Assembly (NCBI RefSeq): GCF_040549465.1
Contig: NZ_JBEPTL010000005.1
Location: 133,059 to 197,058, forward strand
DNA: 64,000 bases
Origin: Lacisediminihabitans sp040549465
GTDB taxonomy: Bacteria > Actinomycetota > Actinomycetes > Actinomycetales > Microbacteriaceae
Reading direction: 5' to 3'
Of this stretch, positions 1-8,343 are shown in pieces. A model generated the notes under the pieces. That model was not told where the DNA came from, did no database searches, and saw only the letters and a list, made by a program, of their open reading frames with translations. A program made the translations under genes and the position numbers. Every line of letters begins with the position of its first letter. The stretch's first letter is position 1.

Positions 1-168
1 CGTTTCGCTCGCGGTGACAGCTCCCGCTCCCGGGTGGCAGGCAGCACCGGGCTCGGTCTCGCCATCGTGAGCGCGGTAGTGGAGGGCCACCACGGCGCGG
101 TCTCGGTCGAGAGCGAGCCGGGTTCCACCACCTTCAGAGTCGAACTGCCGCTAGCGGTGTCCCACTGA
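1..168 (+). CDS. Sensor histidine kinase, C-terminal end (partial)
   Basis: The window opens inside a reading frame that ends with TGA at 166-168. The 55 visible residues contain GSTGLGLAIV, the G2 box of the HATPase_c domain of two-component sensor kinases, followed by the usual closing strands (GAVSVESEPG, then FRVELPL). This is the ATP-binding end of a membrane or cytosolic histidine kinase. The sensor part and dimerisation domain lie to the left of the window, so the signal is unknown. A response-regulator gene would be expected upstream, because nothing downstream looks like one. Confidence 0.85.
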   Translation, partial: RFARGDSSRSRVAGSTGLGLAIVSAVVEGHHGAVSVESEPGSTTFRVELPLAVSH

Positions 169-253
169 TTAGCGTTCCACTGGCGCGCGCCACTCGTTCG
201 GCGTGCGCTGAGGTGGCAGACTTAACCCACCCGATCAGCGAAGGAACCCTGAA

Positions 254-1099
254 ATGCGTATTGCTGTAACTGGAGCCTCTGGAAAGCTGGGAAGGGCCGT
301 CGTCACGCGACTGCGCGACTCAGGTCACACCGTCATCGGTCTCGATGTGGTCGGTGAGCGCGGTGCCGGCTTCACCAGGGTGGACTTCACCGACTACGGT
401 CAGACGGCGGATGCCCTATTCAGCATCAACGACAGGCATGACGGCCTCGACGCGGTCGTGCACCTCGCCGCGGCTCCGGCCGGCGGCATCCTGCCCGACT
501 CCGCGACCTTCCACAACAACATGAACGCGACCTTCAACGTCTTCCAGGGGGCGCGTCGCGCAGGCATCAAGACCATCGTCTACGCGTCGAGCGAGACCGT
601 GCTCGGCCTTCCGTTCGAGACACCGCCGCCCTACCTCCCCGTCGACGAGGAATACGAGACACGGCCGGAGAGCATGTATTCGCTGACCAAACACCTCGAG
701 GAGCAGCTCGCCATCAAGCTCTGCCGATGGGATGTCGAACTCAGCATCACCGGCCTGCGTTTCTCCAACGTGATGAACGTCGCGGACTACGCCAAGTTCC
801 CCGCATTCGACAGCGACGCCAGCTTTCGTCGCTGGAATCTTTGGGGCTACATCGATGATCGGGACGGCGCCCAGGCCATCGAGCGAGCACTCCTGTTGGG
901 CAAGCCGGGCTTCGAGGCGTACATCATCGCCGCGGCGGACACGGTGATGAGCCGTTCGAGCGCGTCGCTGGCCGCTGAGATATTCCCGGACGTCACCGTA
1001 CGCAAGGAACTCGGCGAACACGAGACACTGCTGTCGATCGATAAGGCCAGGAGCATCCTGGGCTACGATCCTCAGCACTCGTGGCGCGACCATGCCTAA
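254..1099 (+). CDS. NAD-dependent epimerase/dehydratase (extended SDR)
   Basis: A 281-residue Rossmann-fold protein. TGASGKLG at residues 6-13 is the GxxGxxG dinucleotide-binding loop, and Y142-xxx-K146 (MYSLTK) is the SDR catalytic pair. The family acts on nucleotide-activated or free sugars in the cytosol; the substrate cannot be read from the sequence. GAAGGAA just ahead of the ATG supports the start. The gene overlaps the next one by 8 bp, so the two are probably co-transcribed. The kinase gene ends 85 bp upstream, far enough for a promoter. Confidence 0.85.
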   Translation: MRIAVTGASGKLGRAVVTRLRDSGHTVIGLDVVGERGAGFTRVDFTDYGQTADALFSINDRHDGLDAVVHLAAAPAGGILPDSATFHNNMNATFNVFQGARRAGIKTIVYASSETVLGLPFETPPPYLPVDEEYETRPESMYSLTKHLEEQLAIKLCRWDVELSITGLRFSNVMNVADYAKFPAFDSDASFRRWNLWGYIDDRDGAQAIERALLLGKPGFEAYIIAAADTVMSRSSASLAAEIFPDVTVRKELGEHETLLSIDKARSILGYDPQHSWRDHA

Positions 1100-2399
1100 A
1101 CGGGCCGCGCTCCAGAGAATCGTCGCAGCGATCGTTCTCGCCCTCGGGCTGGCGGGCGTTGCGACCCAGGGCGCGCAGGCGTTGGATGAGCCGAAAGTTC
1201 CCGAGCAGGTCGGAGCGTACTTCGCCACCGGCCTCGTGCCGCGTCTCGCCGACCTGTACGGCCCGGGTGCGAAGGCGGGAACGGGTATCGACTTCGATGC
1301 GACGACGAAGGTGGGCGGCATCCGTCGCGTGCTCTCCTGGACCGACGGTTTTCTCGCCGGCACAAAGACCGACGCCCCGACCGAGCTGACCAATGACTGG
1401 GTGGCGCCCGTCACGATCAAGGTCGGCGTCGTCGCCGGACTCGCCACCGTGTGGATCAATCCCGCCAACGACCTGCCGGAGCTCGCCGACTTCGAACCCG
1501 GACCGTCGCTGGTCGACGCTCTGGCCAAGGCGTCGGCCTTCACACTTCTGATTCGTGACGACGAACATTCGGCATGGTTCGCCACCGACGGCACCACCAT
1601 CACCCCGCTCGTCGCCGGTACCTCCGGTGTGACTTCGGCGATCACGCCGCCCGCCTACCAGGCAGCACTCATCGCGGCGAAGAAGATGGCTCCGGATGCC
1701 GCAGCACCAGCCAAGGGGCTGCTGGTCGCTGGCATCGTGCTCGGCCTCGTCGTCGTGATCCTGGCCGTGTTCATCCTGTTGCCGGATCGCCGCCGCCGAG
1801 CCCGCAAGGCGGCGGAGCCCGCTGGATCGAGCAACGGCTCGGACAATTCAGCTGCGTCGGCGGAGCCCGTGACCGCGTCCGCCGCCGTACCTGCATCGCC
1901 CATGACCACGGTCGTCACACCCGAGCCAGAGGCGATCGCTCCGGTCACGTCGAGGCCGGCATCGACTGCGAAGCGCGTGACCAGGAAACCCGCAGCCACG
2001 AATCCGACCGCCGCCAAGCGGTCTGCCACGGGGAAGCCGGCCGCTCCCGCCGCGACGCGCGCTCCCGCCGCGACGCGCGCTCCCGCCGCGACGCGCGCTC
2101 CCGCCGCAGTCAAGGCTGCGCCAGATTCGTCGGCAGCAGTCAGGGCAGCGGCGCCGAAGAAGGCCGCAGTGCCTGCCAAGGTTTCCGGATCCGCGAAGCC
2201 GACCACGACCACGATACAGGCTCCAGCGAAGACTACGGTGAGCGGCACCTCGGCCACGAAGAAACCCCGTGCGGCACCGACGGCCTCGAAGTCTTCTGCG
2301 GCTTCTGTCGGCACACGATCCCAGCAGCGCCCAAAACCTGAGACCCCGTCGCGCACGAAAACGACTCCGGCGGCACCTCCCACTGACCCGGCTGTCTGA
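1092..2399 (+). CDS. Secreted, membrane-anchored protein with Ala/Pro/Thr/Lys-rich tail
   Basis: A 435-residue protein of no family I recognise. Residues 1-31 look like a signal peptide (basic start, VAAIVLALGLAGVA, then AQA). Residues 32-205 form a compact region of unknown fold. Residues 209-230 are a membrane helix followed by the basic stretch PDRRRRARK, so the tail should be cytoplasmic. The last 200 residues are low-complexity A/P/T/K and include three tandem copies of AATRAP encoded by an 18-bp DNA repeat at 2052-2105. It overlaps the epimerase gene by 8 bp. The layout resembles actinobacterial envelope proteins with a TPM-like outer part, but I see no motif that proves it. Confidence 0.7.
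   Translation: MPKRAALQRIVAAIVLALGLAGVATQGAQALDEPKVPEQVGAYFATGLVPRLADLYGPGAKAGTGIDFDATTKVGGIRRVLSWTDGFLAGTKTDAPTELTNDWVAPVTIKVGVVAGLATVWINPANDLPELADFEPGPSLVDALAKASAFTLLIRDDEHSAWFATDGTTITPLVAGTSGVTSAITPPAYQAALIAAKKMAPDAAAPAKGLLVAGIVLGLVVVILAVFILLPDRRRRARKAAEPAGSSNGSDNSAASAEPVTASAAVPASPMTTVVTPEPEAIAPVTSRPASTAKRVTRKPAATNPTAAKRSATGKPAAPAATRAPAATRAPAATRAPAAVKAAPDSSAAVRAAAPKKAAVPAKVSGSAKPTTTTIQAPAKTTVSGTSATKKPRAAPTASKSSAASVGTRSQQRPKPETPSRTKTTPAAPPTDPAV
2052..2105 (+). repeat. 18-bp coding minisatellite, 3 copies
   Basis: Three perfect in-frame copies of GCGACGCGCGCTCCCGCC encode AATRAP repeats in the low-complexity tail of the upstream membrane protein. Copy number is likely to vary between strains by slippage. 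Confidence 0.9.
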
Positions 2400-2423
2400 C
2401 CGAGGCCACCGTCCGAGGCCGAC

Positions 2424-2499
2424 AAAACGCAGGAGATTCCGCCATATGCCGCATGGCAAGGTCAAGAATCGAAGCGTGTTACCGATTCTCCTGCGTTTT
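2424..2499. repeat. Long-stem intergenic inverted repeat (AAAACGCAGGA type)
   Basis: AAAACGCAGGAGA at 2424-2436 is exactly complementary to 2487-2499, with a 50-nt loop. It lies just after the stop codon of the membrane-protein gene and before the rplJ promoter. The first 11 bases of the arm recur at 29241-29251 in another intergenic inverted repeat. It has no U-tract, so it is not a classical intrinsic terminator. Confidence 0.85.
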
Positions 2500-2548
2500 C
2501 GAGAGCGGCACCGGCAGGTCGCGCGCCTGCGGCATCGCGCTGACGCAG

Positions 2549-2578
2549 TTGCGCCGCGGCATCCGCATCCCCTAGTCT
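2549..2578 (+). promoter_or_regulatory. Putative rplJ-rplL promoter
   Basis: TTGCGC (2549-2554) and TAGTCT (2573-2578) are separated by 18 nt and would start transcription near 2585, at the beginning of the L10 leader. Placement is by consensus only. Confidence 0.5.
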
Positions 2579-2579
2579 T

Positions 2580-2723
2580 GACGAAGCCAAAGACCGCCGG
2601 TTACTGGCGTGCGCTCGCAAGAGATGCCCGCCAGTCGAAGGTTCGCTCGAGCGAAAACCTGCGCAGGTGTATTGAGAAGTCTCCTTGGGATTCCGCTCCG
2701 TGCGTCTGCGCCGGAGCTTTTTT
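2580..2723 (+). ncRNA. Ribosomal protein L10 leader with attenuator-like terminator
   Basis: The 200-nt leader before rplJ carries the conserved actinobacterial elements CCAAAGACCGCCGGTT (2587-2602) and CCTGCGCAGGTG, which form the kink-turn binding site for the L10(L12)4 complex in this family (L10_leader). At its end GCTCCG (2695-2700) pairs with CGGAGC (2712-2717), followed directly by six T (2718-2723). That is a textbook intrinsic terminator 54 nt before the rplJ start. Protein binding to the leader would therefore be expected to control termination, giving autogenous regulation; this mechanism is inferred. Confidence 0.8.
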
Positions 2724-2777
2724 CGTTCCGCGGGCCTGCTGTCGGCCTCGACGCACGAAACCAACACAAGGAGCCAC

Positions 2778-3293
2778 ATGGCGAACAAGGAAGCTTCGGT
2801 TGCCGAGCTCACGGATAAATTCCGCGACTCGACCGCTGTACTGCTGACCGAGTACCGCGGCCTCACTGTTGCCCAGCTCAAGCAGCTGCGCACCTCCCTC
2901 AGTGAGAATGCAACGTATGCCGTGGTGAAGAACACGCTGACCAAGATCGCGGCCAACGCTGCGGGGATCTCGTCTTTCGACGACGACCTCGTGGGTCCGT
3001 CCGCTATCGCATTTGTGCACGGTGACCCTGTCACCGTCGCCAAAGGTCTTCGCGACTTCGCCAAGGCAAACCCTCTGCTCGTGATCAAGGGCGGTTACTT
3101 CGACGGTAACCCCCTGACGCCAGAAGAGGTCATCAAGCTCGCTGATCTCGAAACCCGGGAGGTGCTGCTTGGCAGACTTGCCGGCGCCTTCAAGGCTTCG
3201 CTGTTCGGCGCCGCCTATCTGTTCAACGCACCGCTCGCGAAGGCGGTTCGCACCGTCGAAGCGTTGCGCGAGAAGCAGGATTCCGCCTCCTAA
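2778..3293 (+). CDS. rplJ: 50S ribosomal protein L10
   Basis: A 171-residue protein starting MANKEASVAELTDKF. It forms the base of the ribosomal stalk that carries L7/L12 dimers. The ATG at 2778 is chosen because AAGGAG lies at 2768-2773 and the family's N-terminus begins there; the open frame extends upstream only because no stop intervenes. The C-terminal helix (AYLFNAPLAKAVRTVEALRE) is the L12-binding spine. The next gene is rplL, 58 bp downstream, the universal order. Likely autoregulated through the L10 leader. Confidence 0.97.
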   Translation: MANKEASVAELTDKFRDSTAVLLTEYRGLTVAQLKQLRTSLSENATYAVVKNTLTKIAANAAGISSFDDDLVGPSAIAFVHGDPVTVAKGLRDFAKANPLLVIKGGYFDGNPLTPEEVIKLADLETREVLLGRLAGAFKASLFGAAYLFNAPLAKAVRTVEALREKQDSAS

Positions 3294-3351
3294 TTTCCGC
3301 AAGGAAACCCAGGTAGCGCGGTAGATAACAACAAACACAAGGAGAAACATC

Positions 3352-3735
3352 ATGGCAAAGCTCTCAAGCGATGAACTGATCGCAGCATTCAAAGAACTCA
3401 CGCTCATCGAGCTCAGTGAGTTCGTCAAGAAGTTCGAAGAGGTCTTCGAGGTCACCGCAGCTGCGCCCGTCGCGGCTGCCGCTGCCGGCGGACCCGCCGC
3501 CCCCGTTGAAGAGGTCGAGGAGAAGGATTCCTTCGACGTCGTTCTCGAGGCGGCCGGCGACAAGAAGATCCAGGTCATCAAGGAGGTCCGCTCCCTCACC
3601 AGCCTCGGGCTCGGCGAGGCGAAGGCCGTCGTTGACGGCGCCCCGGGCGTTGTGCTCGAAGGCGTCAACAAGGAGACCGCAGAGAAGGCTAAGGCTCAGC
3701 TCGAAGAAGCTGGCGCCACTGTCACCCTCAAGTAA
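3352..3735 (+). CDS. rplL: 50S ribosomal protein L7/L12
   Basis: A 127-residue stalk protein that recruits translation factors. It shows the N-terminal dimerisation helices (residues 1-35), an Ala/Gly/Pro hinge (AAAPVAAAAAGGPAAP) and the C-terminal factor-binding domain (DVVLEAAGDKKIQVIKEVR, then GLGEAKAVVD). An AAGGAG ribosome binding site precedes the ATG. Unlike many bacteria, rpoB does not follow; a terminator hairpin and a convergent LacI gene do. Confidence 0.98.
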   Translation: MAKLSSDELIAAFKELTLIELSEFVKKFEEVFEVTAAAPVAAAAAGGPAAPVEEVEEKDSFDVVLEAAGDKKIQVIKEVRSLTSLGLGEAKAVVDGAPGVVLEGVNKETAEKAKAQLEEAGATVTLK

Positions 3736-3813
3736 TTCGCGCCCTTCGGGGCTCGTACTTGCAGTGTGATCGACGTCTGATCGCGGATTCCTGTACCCAG
3801 AAATCCGCGTTCG

Positions 3814-3846
3814 GAGGGCGTCGCCCCTGAACGGGGCGGCGCCCTC
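3814..3846 (+). terminator. Hairpin after rplL
   Basis: A perfect 14-bp stem (3814-3827 with 3833-3846, one G-U pair) with a 5-nt loop closes the rplJ-rplL unit. A smaller stem, GCGGATT...AATCCGC, lies just before it at about 3783-3808. There is no long U-tract. Confidence 0.75.
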
Positions 3847-4247
3847 GTGCGTTTAAGGCAACGACTGGAAACAGTCGATGTCATGGACCCACGAGGTTCC
3901 GGCCCCTGGTGCTGCGTTCGCAGCGTTGCGGTTACGCACCCAGGAAAAGGACCACACAATGCAGGAGAAATCACAGTGGCGACGAGTCGTCGACTGGATC
4001 GGGGCGTCGTCATCGGCGGTACGATGCCGGACGGCGAGTCGCGAGCCAAGCATCCGCCCAATACGAACTGCTGAGCACTTGCGGGAAGGCGCCCGTGTCC
4101 ACCATAATGAGGACGCGATGACTCCCAGAACCTTGGGTATCAGAGCATGTTTTTTTCGAGTTGTACCCCATCGGCATCTGTACTAGACAGTCTTACCTTC
4201 TGGCTAGCCCTGGACTCCATGTGGCGAAGGGAAACAACTCGATCTGG
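3847..4247. other. Intergenic stretch with no convincing gene
   Basis: Two short overlapping frames have ribosome-binding-like sequences: ATG at 3960 (75 codons, starting MQEKSQWRRVVDWIG) and GTG at 3976 (32 codons). Neither resembles a family known to me and codon use is poor, so they may be decayed sequence. A 9-bp inverted repeat (TCGAGTTGT near 4157, ACAACTCGA near 4233) brackets the end of the region. Confidence 0.4.
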
Positions 4248-4269
4248 CCGGGATGGTGCACCATCCCGG
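4248..4269. terminator. Perfect 22-bp palindrome after the LacI gene
   Basis: The 22 bases are fully self-complementary, centred on GTGCAC, and begin 14 nt past the stop of the minus-strand LacI gene. The position suits a terminator for that gene, although a zero-loop palindrome could equally be a protein-binding site. No U-tract follows. Confidence 0.5.
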
Positions 4270-4282
4270 TTGTACCCTGCAA

Positions 4283-5401
4283 TTACAGTGCGGTGGGTGT
4301 TCTCGAAATATCGGGGGCACCCACTTCTGTGTGTGTTGCCTTTGTGAATGTCGGCTCTGTGTCTGCCAGTTCGGTGGGAGCCGGCCGCGCGGATGCCGGA
4401 GCGGTGGAACTGCGGCGCACCCTCAGCGTCACCGGCATCGTGATGTGCTCGTCGGCCAGGGTTTCCGGTGCGGCCGCGAGCCTCTCCATGATCAGTTCCA
4501 CGGCTCGCCTGCCCTGCACGAGCGGATGCTGCTCGAGCGTGGTGAGCTCGAACATGTCTCCCAGGTTGTGGCCGTCGATCCCCACCACGGAGAGCTGGGC
4601 GGGCACCTGGATGCCCAGCTGTCGCGCGGCAAGCATCGCGCCGATCGCGACCTCGTCGCATCCGGCCATGATGGCTGTCGGCCTGGTGCGTGGATCACTG
4701 AGCGCGGTGAGCGCGCCGGAGTAGGCGCCCGGGATCGAATAGGGCACAGCGTGGAAGTCGTTCTCGTGCGAGAACCCGACCTCTGCCAGAGCCTGCCGGA
4801 AGCCGGCGAGGCGCTGGCCGTGCACCAGGAAGTCCATCTGCTCCTCCTGGTCGCCGCCGAGATGCATGATGCGGCGGTGTCCGAGGCTGATCAGGTGTTC
4901 TGTCAGGAACCGGGCGGCCTGCACGTCGTCGATGCTCAGGGTCGAGATGCCGTCCACGTGACCGCCGATGCCCACGATCGGCTTGCCGAGGGACTGGAGC
5001 AGGTCGACCTCGTGACGATTGAGCGCGATGCTCACAGCGATCACGGCATCCACTCGCTTGCGCACCAGGAAGTAGTCGAAGATGCGTCGGCGCTGGTCGG
5101 CGTCCTCGCTGAGGCGGTAGAGGGTGAGGTCGTATCCCGCCGCGATGAGGGCGCTCTCGATGCCCTCGAGAACCTCGGCGAAAAACCAGCGATTGAGGAA
5201 CGGGATGACGACGCCGACGTTGCGCGTCTGCCCGGTGACGAGACTGGACGCGTTGGATGACACCACGTAACCGATGTCGGCCGCGGCCTTCTGCACGCGC
5301 AGGCGAGTCTCCTTGGAGACATAGCCGTGACCGCTGAGAGCCCGGGACGCGGTGGACTTCGACACTCCGGCGAGGCGGGCGACGTCGGCGATAGCGCTCA
5401 C
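4283..5401 (-). CDS. LacI-family repressor of the adjacent sugar ABC operon
   Basis: A 372-residue regulator. The N-terminal HTH reads IADVARLAGVSKSTASRALSG, followed by the hinge helix and a periplasmic-binding-like sugar sensor. The GTG at 5399-5401 is preferred because GGTGAGGG sits just upstream and the HTH starts 3 residues later; an ATG at 5417-5419 is the alternative. It is transcribed away from a sugar ABC importer operon. GGAACCGGTTCC palindromes occur in its own leader (5466-5479) and at the importer promoter (5613-5624), so it probably represses both until sugar binds (inferred). Confidence 0.9.
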   Translation of the reverse strand: MSAIADVARLAGVSKSTASRALSGHGYVSKETRLRVQKAAADIGYVVSSNASSLVTGQTRNVGVVIPFLNRWFFAEVLEGIESALIAAGYDLTLYRLSEDADQRRRIFDYFLVRKRVDAVIAVSIALNRHEVDLLQSLGKPIVGIGGHVDGISTLSIDDVQAARFLTEHLISLGHRRIMHLGGDQEEQMDFLVHGQRLAGFRQALAEVGFSHENDFHAVPYSIPGAYSGALTALSDPRTRPTAIMAGCDEVAIGAMLAARQLGIQVPAQLSVVGIDGHNLGDMFELTTLEQHPLVQGRRAVELIMERLAAAPETLADEHITMPVTLRVRRSSTAPASARPAPTELADTEPTFTKATHTEVGAPDISRTPTAL

Positions 5402-5465
5402 GAGAACCCTCACCTCCATTGGCAGCAACAGTGCGGGGGAAATCATAGCGATCTTCCCGCCGGTA

Positions 5466-5479
5466 TGGAACCGGTTCCA
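5466..5479. promoter_or_regulatory. LacI operator 1 (TGGAACCGGTTCCA)
   Basis: A perfect 14-bp palindrome with the central CG typical of LacI-family operators, upstream of the LacI gene. Confidence 0.75.
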
Positions 5480-5576
5480 CATTGGTGGACTTCTGGGGGC
5501 TCCGGCGATGGGGTGCGAGGGCACCGGTGGCGGTCGCACGTGACCCAAACGTTAGACAATGGTTCATGCCAAGCGG

Positions 5577-5624
5577 TTGCATAAACTCCGCGCACTGCCG
5601 TAACTTGTGGGTGGAACCGGTTCC
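5577..5624 (+). promoter_or_regulatory. Importer promoter with LacI operator 2
   Basis: TTGCAT (5577-5582) and TAACTT (5601-5606) are 18 nt apart. The palindrome GGAACCGGTTCC at 5613-5624 covers the predicted transcription start, as expected for direct repression. It shares its 12-bp core with the site at 5466-5479. Confidence 0.7.
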
Positions 5625-5742
5625 CGATCCATCACCACGCGTTGCATGCTGGAGCCGGAGACATCCGCACTGTCCAGCCCGCGTTCATCGACAAACGGTC
5701 CGATGAGCATTCGACGGGACGACCTCAATGAGGAGGAGTTAC

Positions 5743-7086
5743 ATGAGTTCCATCCTGCATCGCCGCATCACAGCCCCACTCGTCTTTATGACAATCGCCG
5801 GGCTCGCGCTCGCCGGATGCTCATCGTCATCTGACGGCGGATCGTCAAACAAGGGTCCGGGCGACGCCGGCAAGGCCGACGGTGTCGTCACCATCTATGG
5901 CACCATCGCCGACACCGAGGCGCAGCTTCTCGAACAGTCATGGGCGGGCTGGGAGAAGAAAAACAAGATCAACATCAAATACGAATCCAGCAAGGAATTC
6001 GAGGCGCAGATCAGCATCCGCGCCCAGGGCGGCAAGGCCCCCGACCTCGCGATCTTCCCGCAGCCCGGCCTCCTCGGCGACCTCGCCTCACGCGACTTCG
6101 TACAGCCGGCTCCGAAGGCCGTCGCGGCGAATGCGAAGAAGTACTGGTCGAAGGACTGGTCGGCCTACGCGACCACCGGCGGCACCCTCTATGGCGCTCC
6201 GCTGATGGCGAGCGTCAAGGGCTACGTCTGGTACTCGCCGAAGCAGTTCGCGGCTTGGGGTGTCCAAGTTCCCAAGACCTGGGACGAGATGCTCACGCTG
6301 ACCAAGACCATCCAGGAGAAGACCGGCAAGGCACCGTGGTGCGCCGGATTCGGTTCTGACGCGGCATCCGGTTGGCCGGGAACCGACTGGGTCGAAGACC
6401 TCGTGCTTCGCCAGGCGGGCCCCGCCACCTACGACAACTGGGTGAGCCACAAGACCAAGTTCACCGACCCGGCGATCAAGAAAGCCTTCGACTCGGTCGG
6501 CGAGATCCTGCTCAACCCGAAGTACGTGAACGCCGGTCTCGGTGACGTGAAGTCGATCAACGCCACCCCCTTCGGCGACGTGGCTCGGGTCGTCGGCGAC
6601 GGCACCTGCGCCATGACCCACCAGGCGTCGTTCTTCGATGGGTTCCTCAGCGACCCGAAGAACGGCAACGCGAAAGTCGGACCGGATGCGGATGTCTGGG
6701 CCTTCCTCACCCCGCCGATCAAGGCGGGCGGTGGGCAGGCCGTCACCGGTGGTGGCGAGATCGTCGCAGCCTTCTCCAACGATGCGGACACTCAGAAGGT
6801 GCAGGAGTACCTCTCCAGCCCCGAGTGGGCGAATAGCCGCGTCAAGCTCGGCGGTGTGATCAGCGCGAACAACGGGCTCGACCCGAAGAACGCGTCCAGC
6901 CCCATCCTCGAGGACGCGATCAAGGTGCTGACCGACCCGAAGACCACCTTCCGTTTCGATGCCTCGGACCTGATGCCCGGCGTGGTCGGAACCGGATCGT
7001 TCTTCAAGGGAATGGTCGACTGGGTCAATGGAACGCCGACGGATCAGGTCGTGAAGACCATCGATGCGTCATGGCCGTCTAACTAG
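5743..7086 (+). CDS. Sugar ABC transporter substrate-binding lipoprotein (AglE-like)
   Basis: A 447-residue family-1 extracellular solute-binding protein. The signal peptide ends in the lipobox LALAGC with acylated C26, followed by a Ser/Gly linker, so it is tethered outside the membrane. It most resembles alpha-glucoside (AglE-type) binding proteins; the actual sugar is not proven. AGGAGGAG at 5731-5738 places the start at the ATG 5743 rather than the upstream in-frame ATG. Two permease genes follow after a terminator-like hairpin, and a LacI gene is divergent. No ATPase gene is present, so a shared MsiK-type ATPase elsewhere is presumably used. Confidence 0.88.
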   Translation: MSSILHRRITAPLVFMTIAGLALAGCSSSSDGGSSNKGPGDAGKADGVVTIYGTIADTEAQLLEQSWAGWEKKNKINIKYESSKEFEAQISIRAQGGKAPDLAIFPQPGLLGDLASRDFVQPAPKAVAANAKKYWSKDWSAYATTGGTLYGAPLMASVKGYVWYSPKQFAAWGVQVPKTWDEMLTLTKTIQEKTGKAPWCAGFGSDAASGWPGTDWVEDLVLRQAGPATYDNWVSHKTKFTDPAIKKAFDSVGEILLNPKYVNAGLGDVKSINATPFGDVARVVGDGTCAMTHQASFFDGFLSDPKNGNAKVGPDADVWAFLTPPIKAGGGQAVTGGGEIVAAFSNDADTQKVQEYLSSPEWANSRVKLGGVISANNGLDPKNASSPILEDAIKVLTDPKTTFRFDASDLMPGVVGTGSFFKGMVDWVNGTPTDQVVKTIDASWPSN

Positions 7087-7099
7087 CAGCACTCACGGG

Positions 7100-7140
7100 G
7101 GGCCGGCGGAGAACCATCCGTCGGCCCTTTCCCCCCTTTT
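7100..7140 (+). terminator. Intra-operon terminator-like hairpin
   Basis: An 11-bp stem (7100-7110 with 7117-7127, one G-U pair) is followed by a pyrimidine run ending TTTT. It lies 14 nt after the binding-protein stop. Partial termination here would give the usual excess of binding protein over permeases. Confidence 0.75.
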
Positions 7141-7209
7141 GCTACGGTTTCGTAACGACGCACGCAACCGTCTTCTTCTGAGTCCACCGTCGTACTCGAA
7201 AGGGTGTCA

Positions 7210-8343
7210 ATGTCAGCCTTCCTGGCCTGGATAGCCGCGCTTCCCCCCATTGCGCAAATACCGCTCGTGATCGCCGCGTTCCTCATAGTGGTGGCCCTCA
7301 TCATCTTCTTCGTCGAGATCGCGCCCCGCACCGGTCGTCGCTACACGATCATCCGTTTCGCGGTCTGTGTGCTCGCGCCTCTCGTCGCCTTCCTCGTGCT
7401 CGGCTCCGTCATCTGGGCCGCCGCGGTCGCCGCCGTCCTCGGTGGCGTTTTCTTCCTCCTCGACTACCGCTCGAAACAGGGCGTCGGCTATCTCTTCCAG
7501 CTGATCGGATTCCTGAGCCCCGCCATCATCCTGCTCGCGATCGGACTCATCTTCCCGACCATCAGCACCGCCGTTGCGGCCTTCCAGAACAGCCGAGGCA
7601 ACCGTTTCGTCGGGCTGGAGAACTTCGCCTGGATCTTCACCCAGCCCACCGGCATCCGCGTCGTCCTCAACACGATCGTCTGGGTGCTCATCGTTCCGGC
7701 GGTCTCCACCGCCTTCGGACTGGCCTATGCGGTGTTCATCGACAAGTCGCGCGGTGAGAAGTTCTTCAAAATCCTGGTGTTCATGCCGATGGCGATCTCG
7801 TTCGTCGGGGCGAGCATCATCTGGCGCTTCGTCTATACGGCGCGTCCCGAGGGCCAGAACCAGATCGGCCTGCTCAACCAGGTGATCGTCTGGCTCGGCG
7901 GACAGCCCGTCGAGTTCCTGCAGAACTCACCATGGAACACCTTCTTCCTCATCGTGGTGCTGATCTGGATCCAGACCGGATTCGCGATGGTGGTGCTGTC
8001 CGCCGCCATCAAGGGCGTGCCGGCTGAGCAACTCGAGGCGGCGGAGCTCGACGGCACAAACGCCTGGCAGCGGTTCGTGAACGTGACGGTTCCCGGCATC
8101 CGCAGTTCGCTCGTCGTCGTGCTGACCACGATTTCGATTGCATCGCTCAAAGTCTTCGACATCGTGCGCACCATGACCGCCGGCGCCAATGACACCAGCG
8201 TCATCGCCAACGAGATGTACACCCAGTGGAAGGGCTTCGAGAACGGCCGCTCAGCGGCATTCGCTCTCGTGCTCTTCATCCTGGTGCTGCCCATCGTGGT
8301 GTACAACGCGAGACAGATCAAAAAGCAGAGGGAGATCCGATGA
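7210..8343 (+). CDS. Sugar ABC transporter permease (AglF-like)
   Basis: A 377-residue membrane protein with an N-terminal extension of three hydrophobic helices before the MalF-type core, as in AglF permeases. The EAA cytoplasmic loop (EQLEAAELDGTNAWQRF) is where an ATPase docks. The start is ATG 7210 (AAAGGG just upstream) or GTG 7204. The stop overlaps the next permease start (ATGA), showing translational coupling. Confidence 0.88.
   Translation: MSAFLAWIAALPPIAQIPLVIAAFLIVVALIIFFVEIAPRTGRRYTIIRFAVCVLAPLVAFLVLGSVIWAAAVAAVLGGVFFLLDYRSKQGVGYLFQLIGFLSPAIILLAIGLIFPTISTAVAAFQNSRGNRFVGLENFAWIFTQPTGIRVVLNTIVWVLIVPAVSTAFGLAYAVFIDKSRGEKFFKILVFMPMAISFVGASIIWRFVYTARPEGQNQIGLLNQVIVWLGGQPVEFLQNSPWNTFFLIVVLIWIQTGFAMVVLSAAIKGVPAEQLEAAELDGTNAWQRFVNVTVPGIRSSLVVVLTTISIASLKVFDIVRTMTAGANDTSVIANEMYTQWKGFENGRSAAFALVLFILVLPIVVYNARQIKKQREIR

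Noticed and set aside
416..1645. 409-codon minus-strand frame across the epimerase and membrane-protein genes
   Set aside because: It spans the junction of two plus-strand genes and shows no domain.
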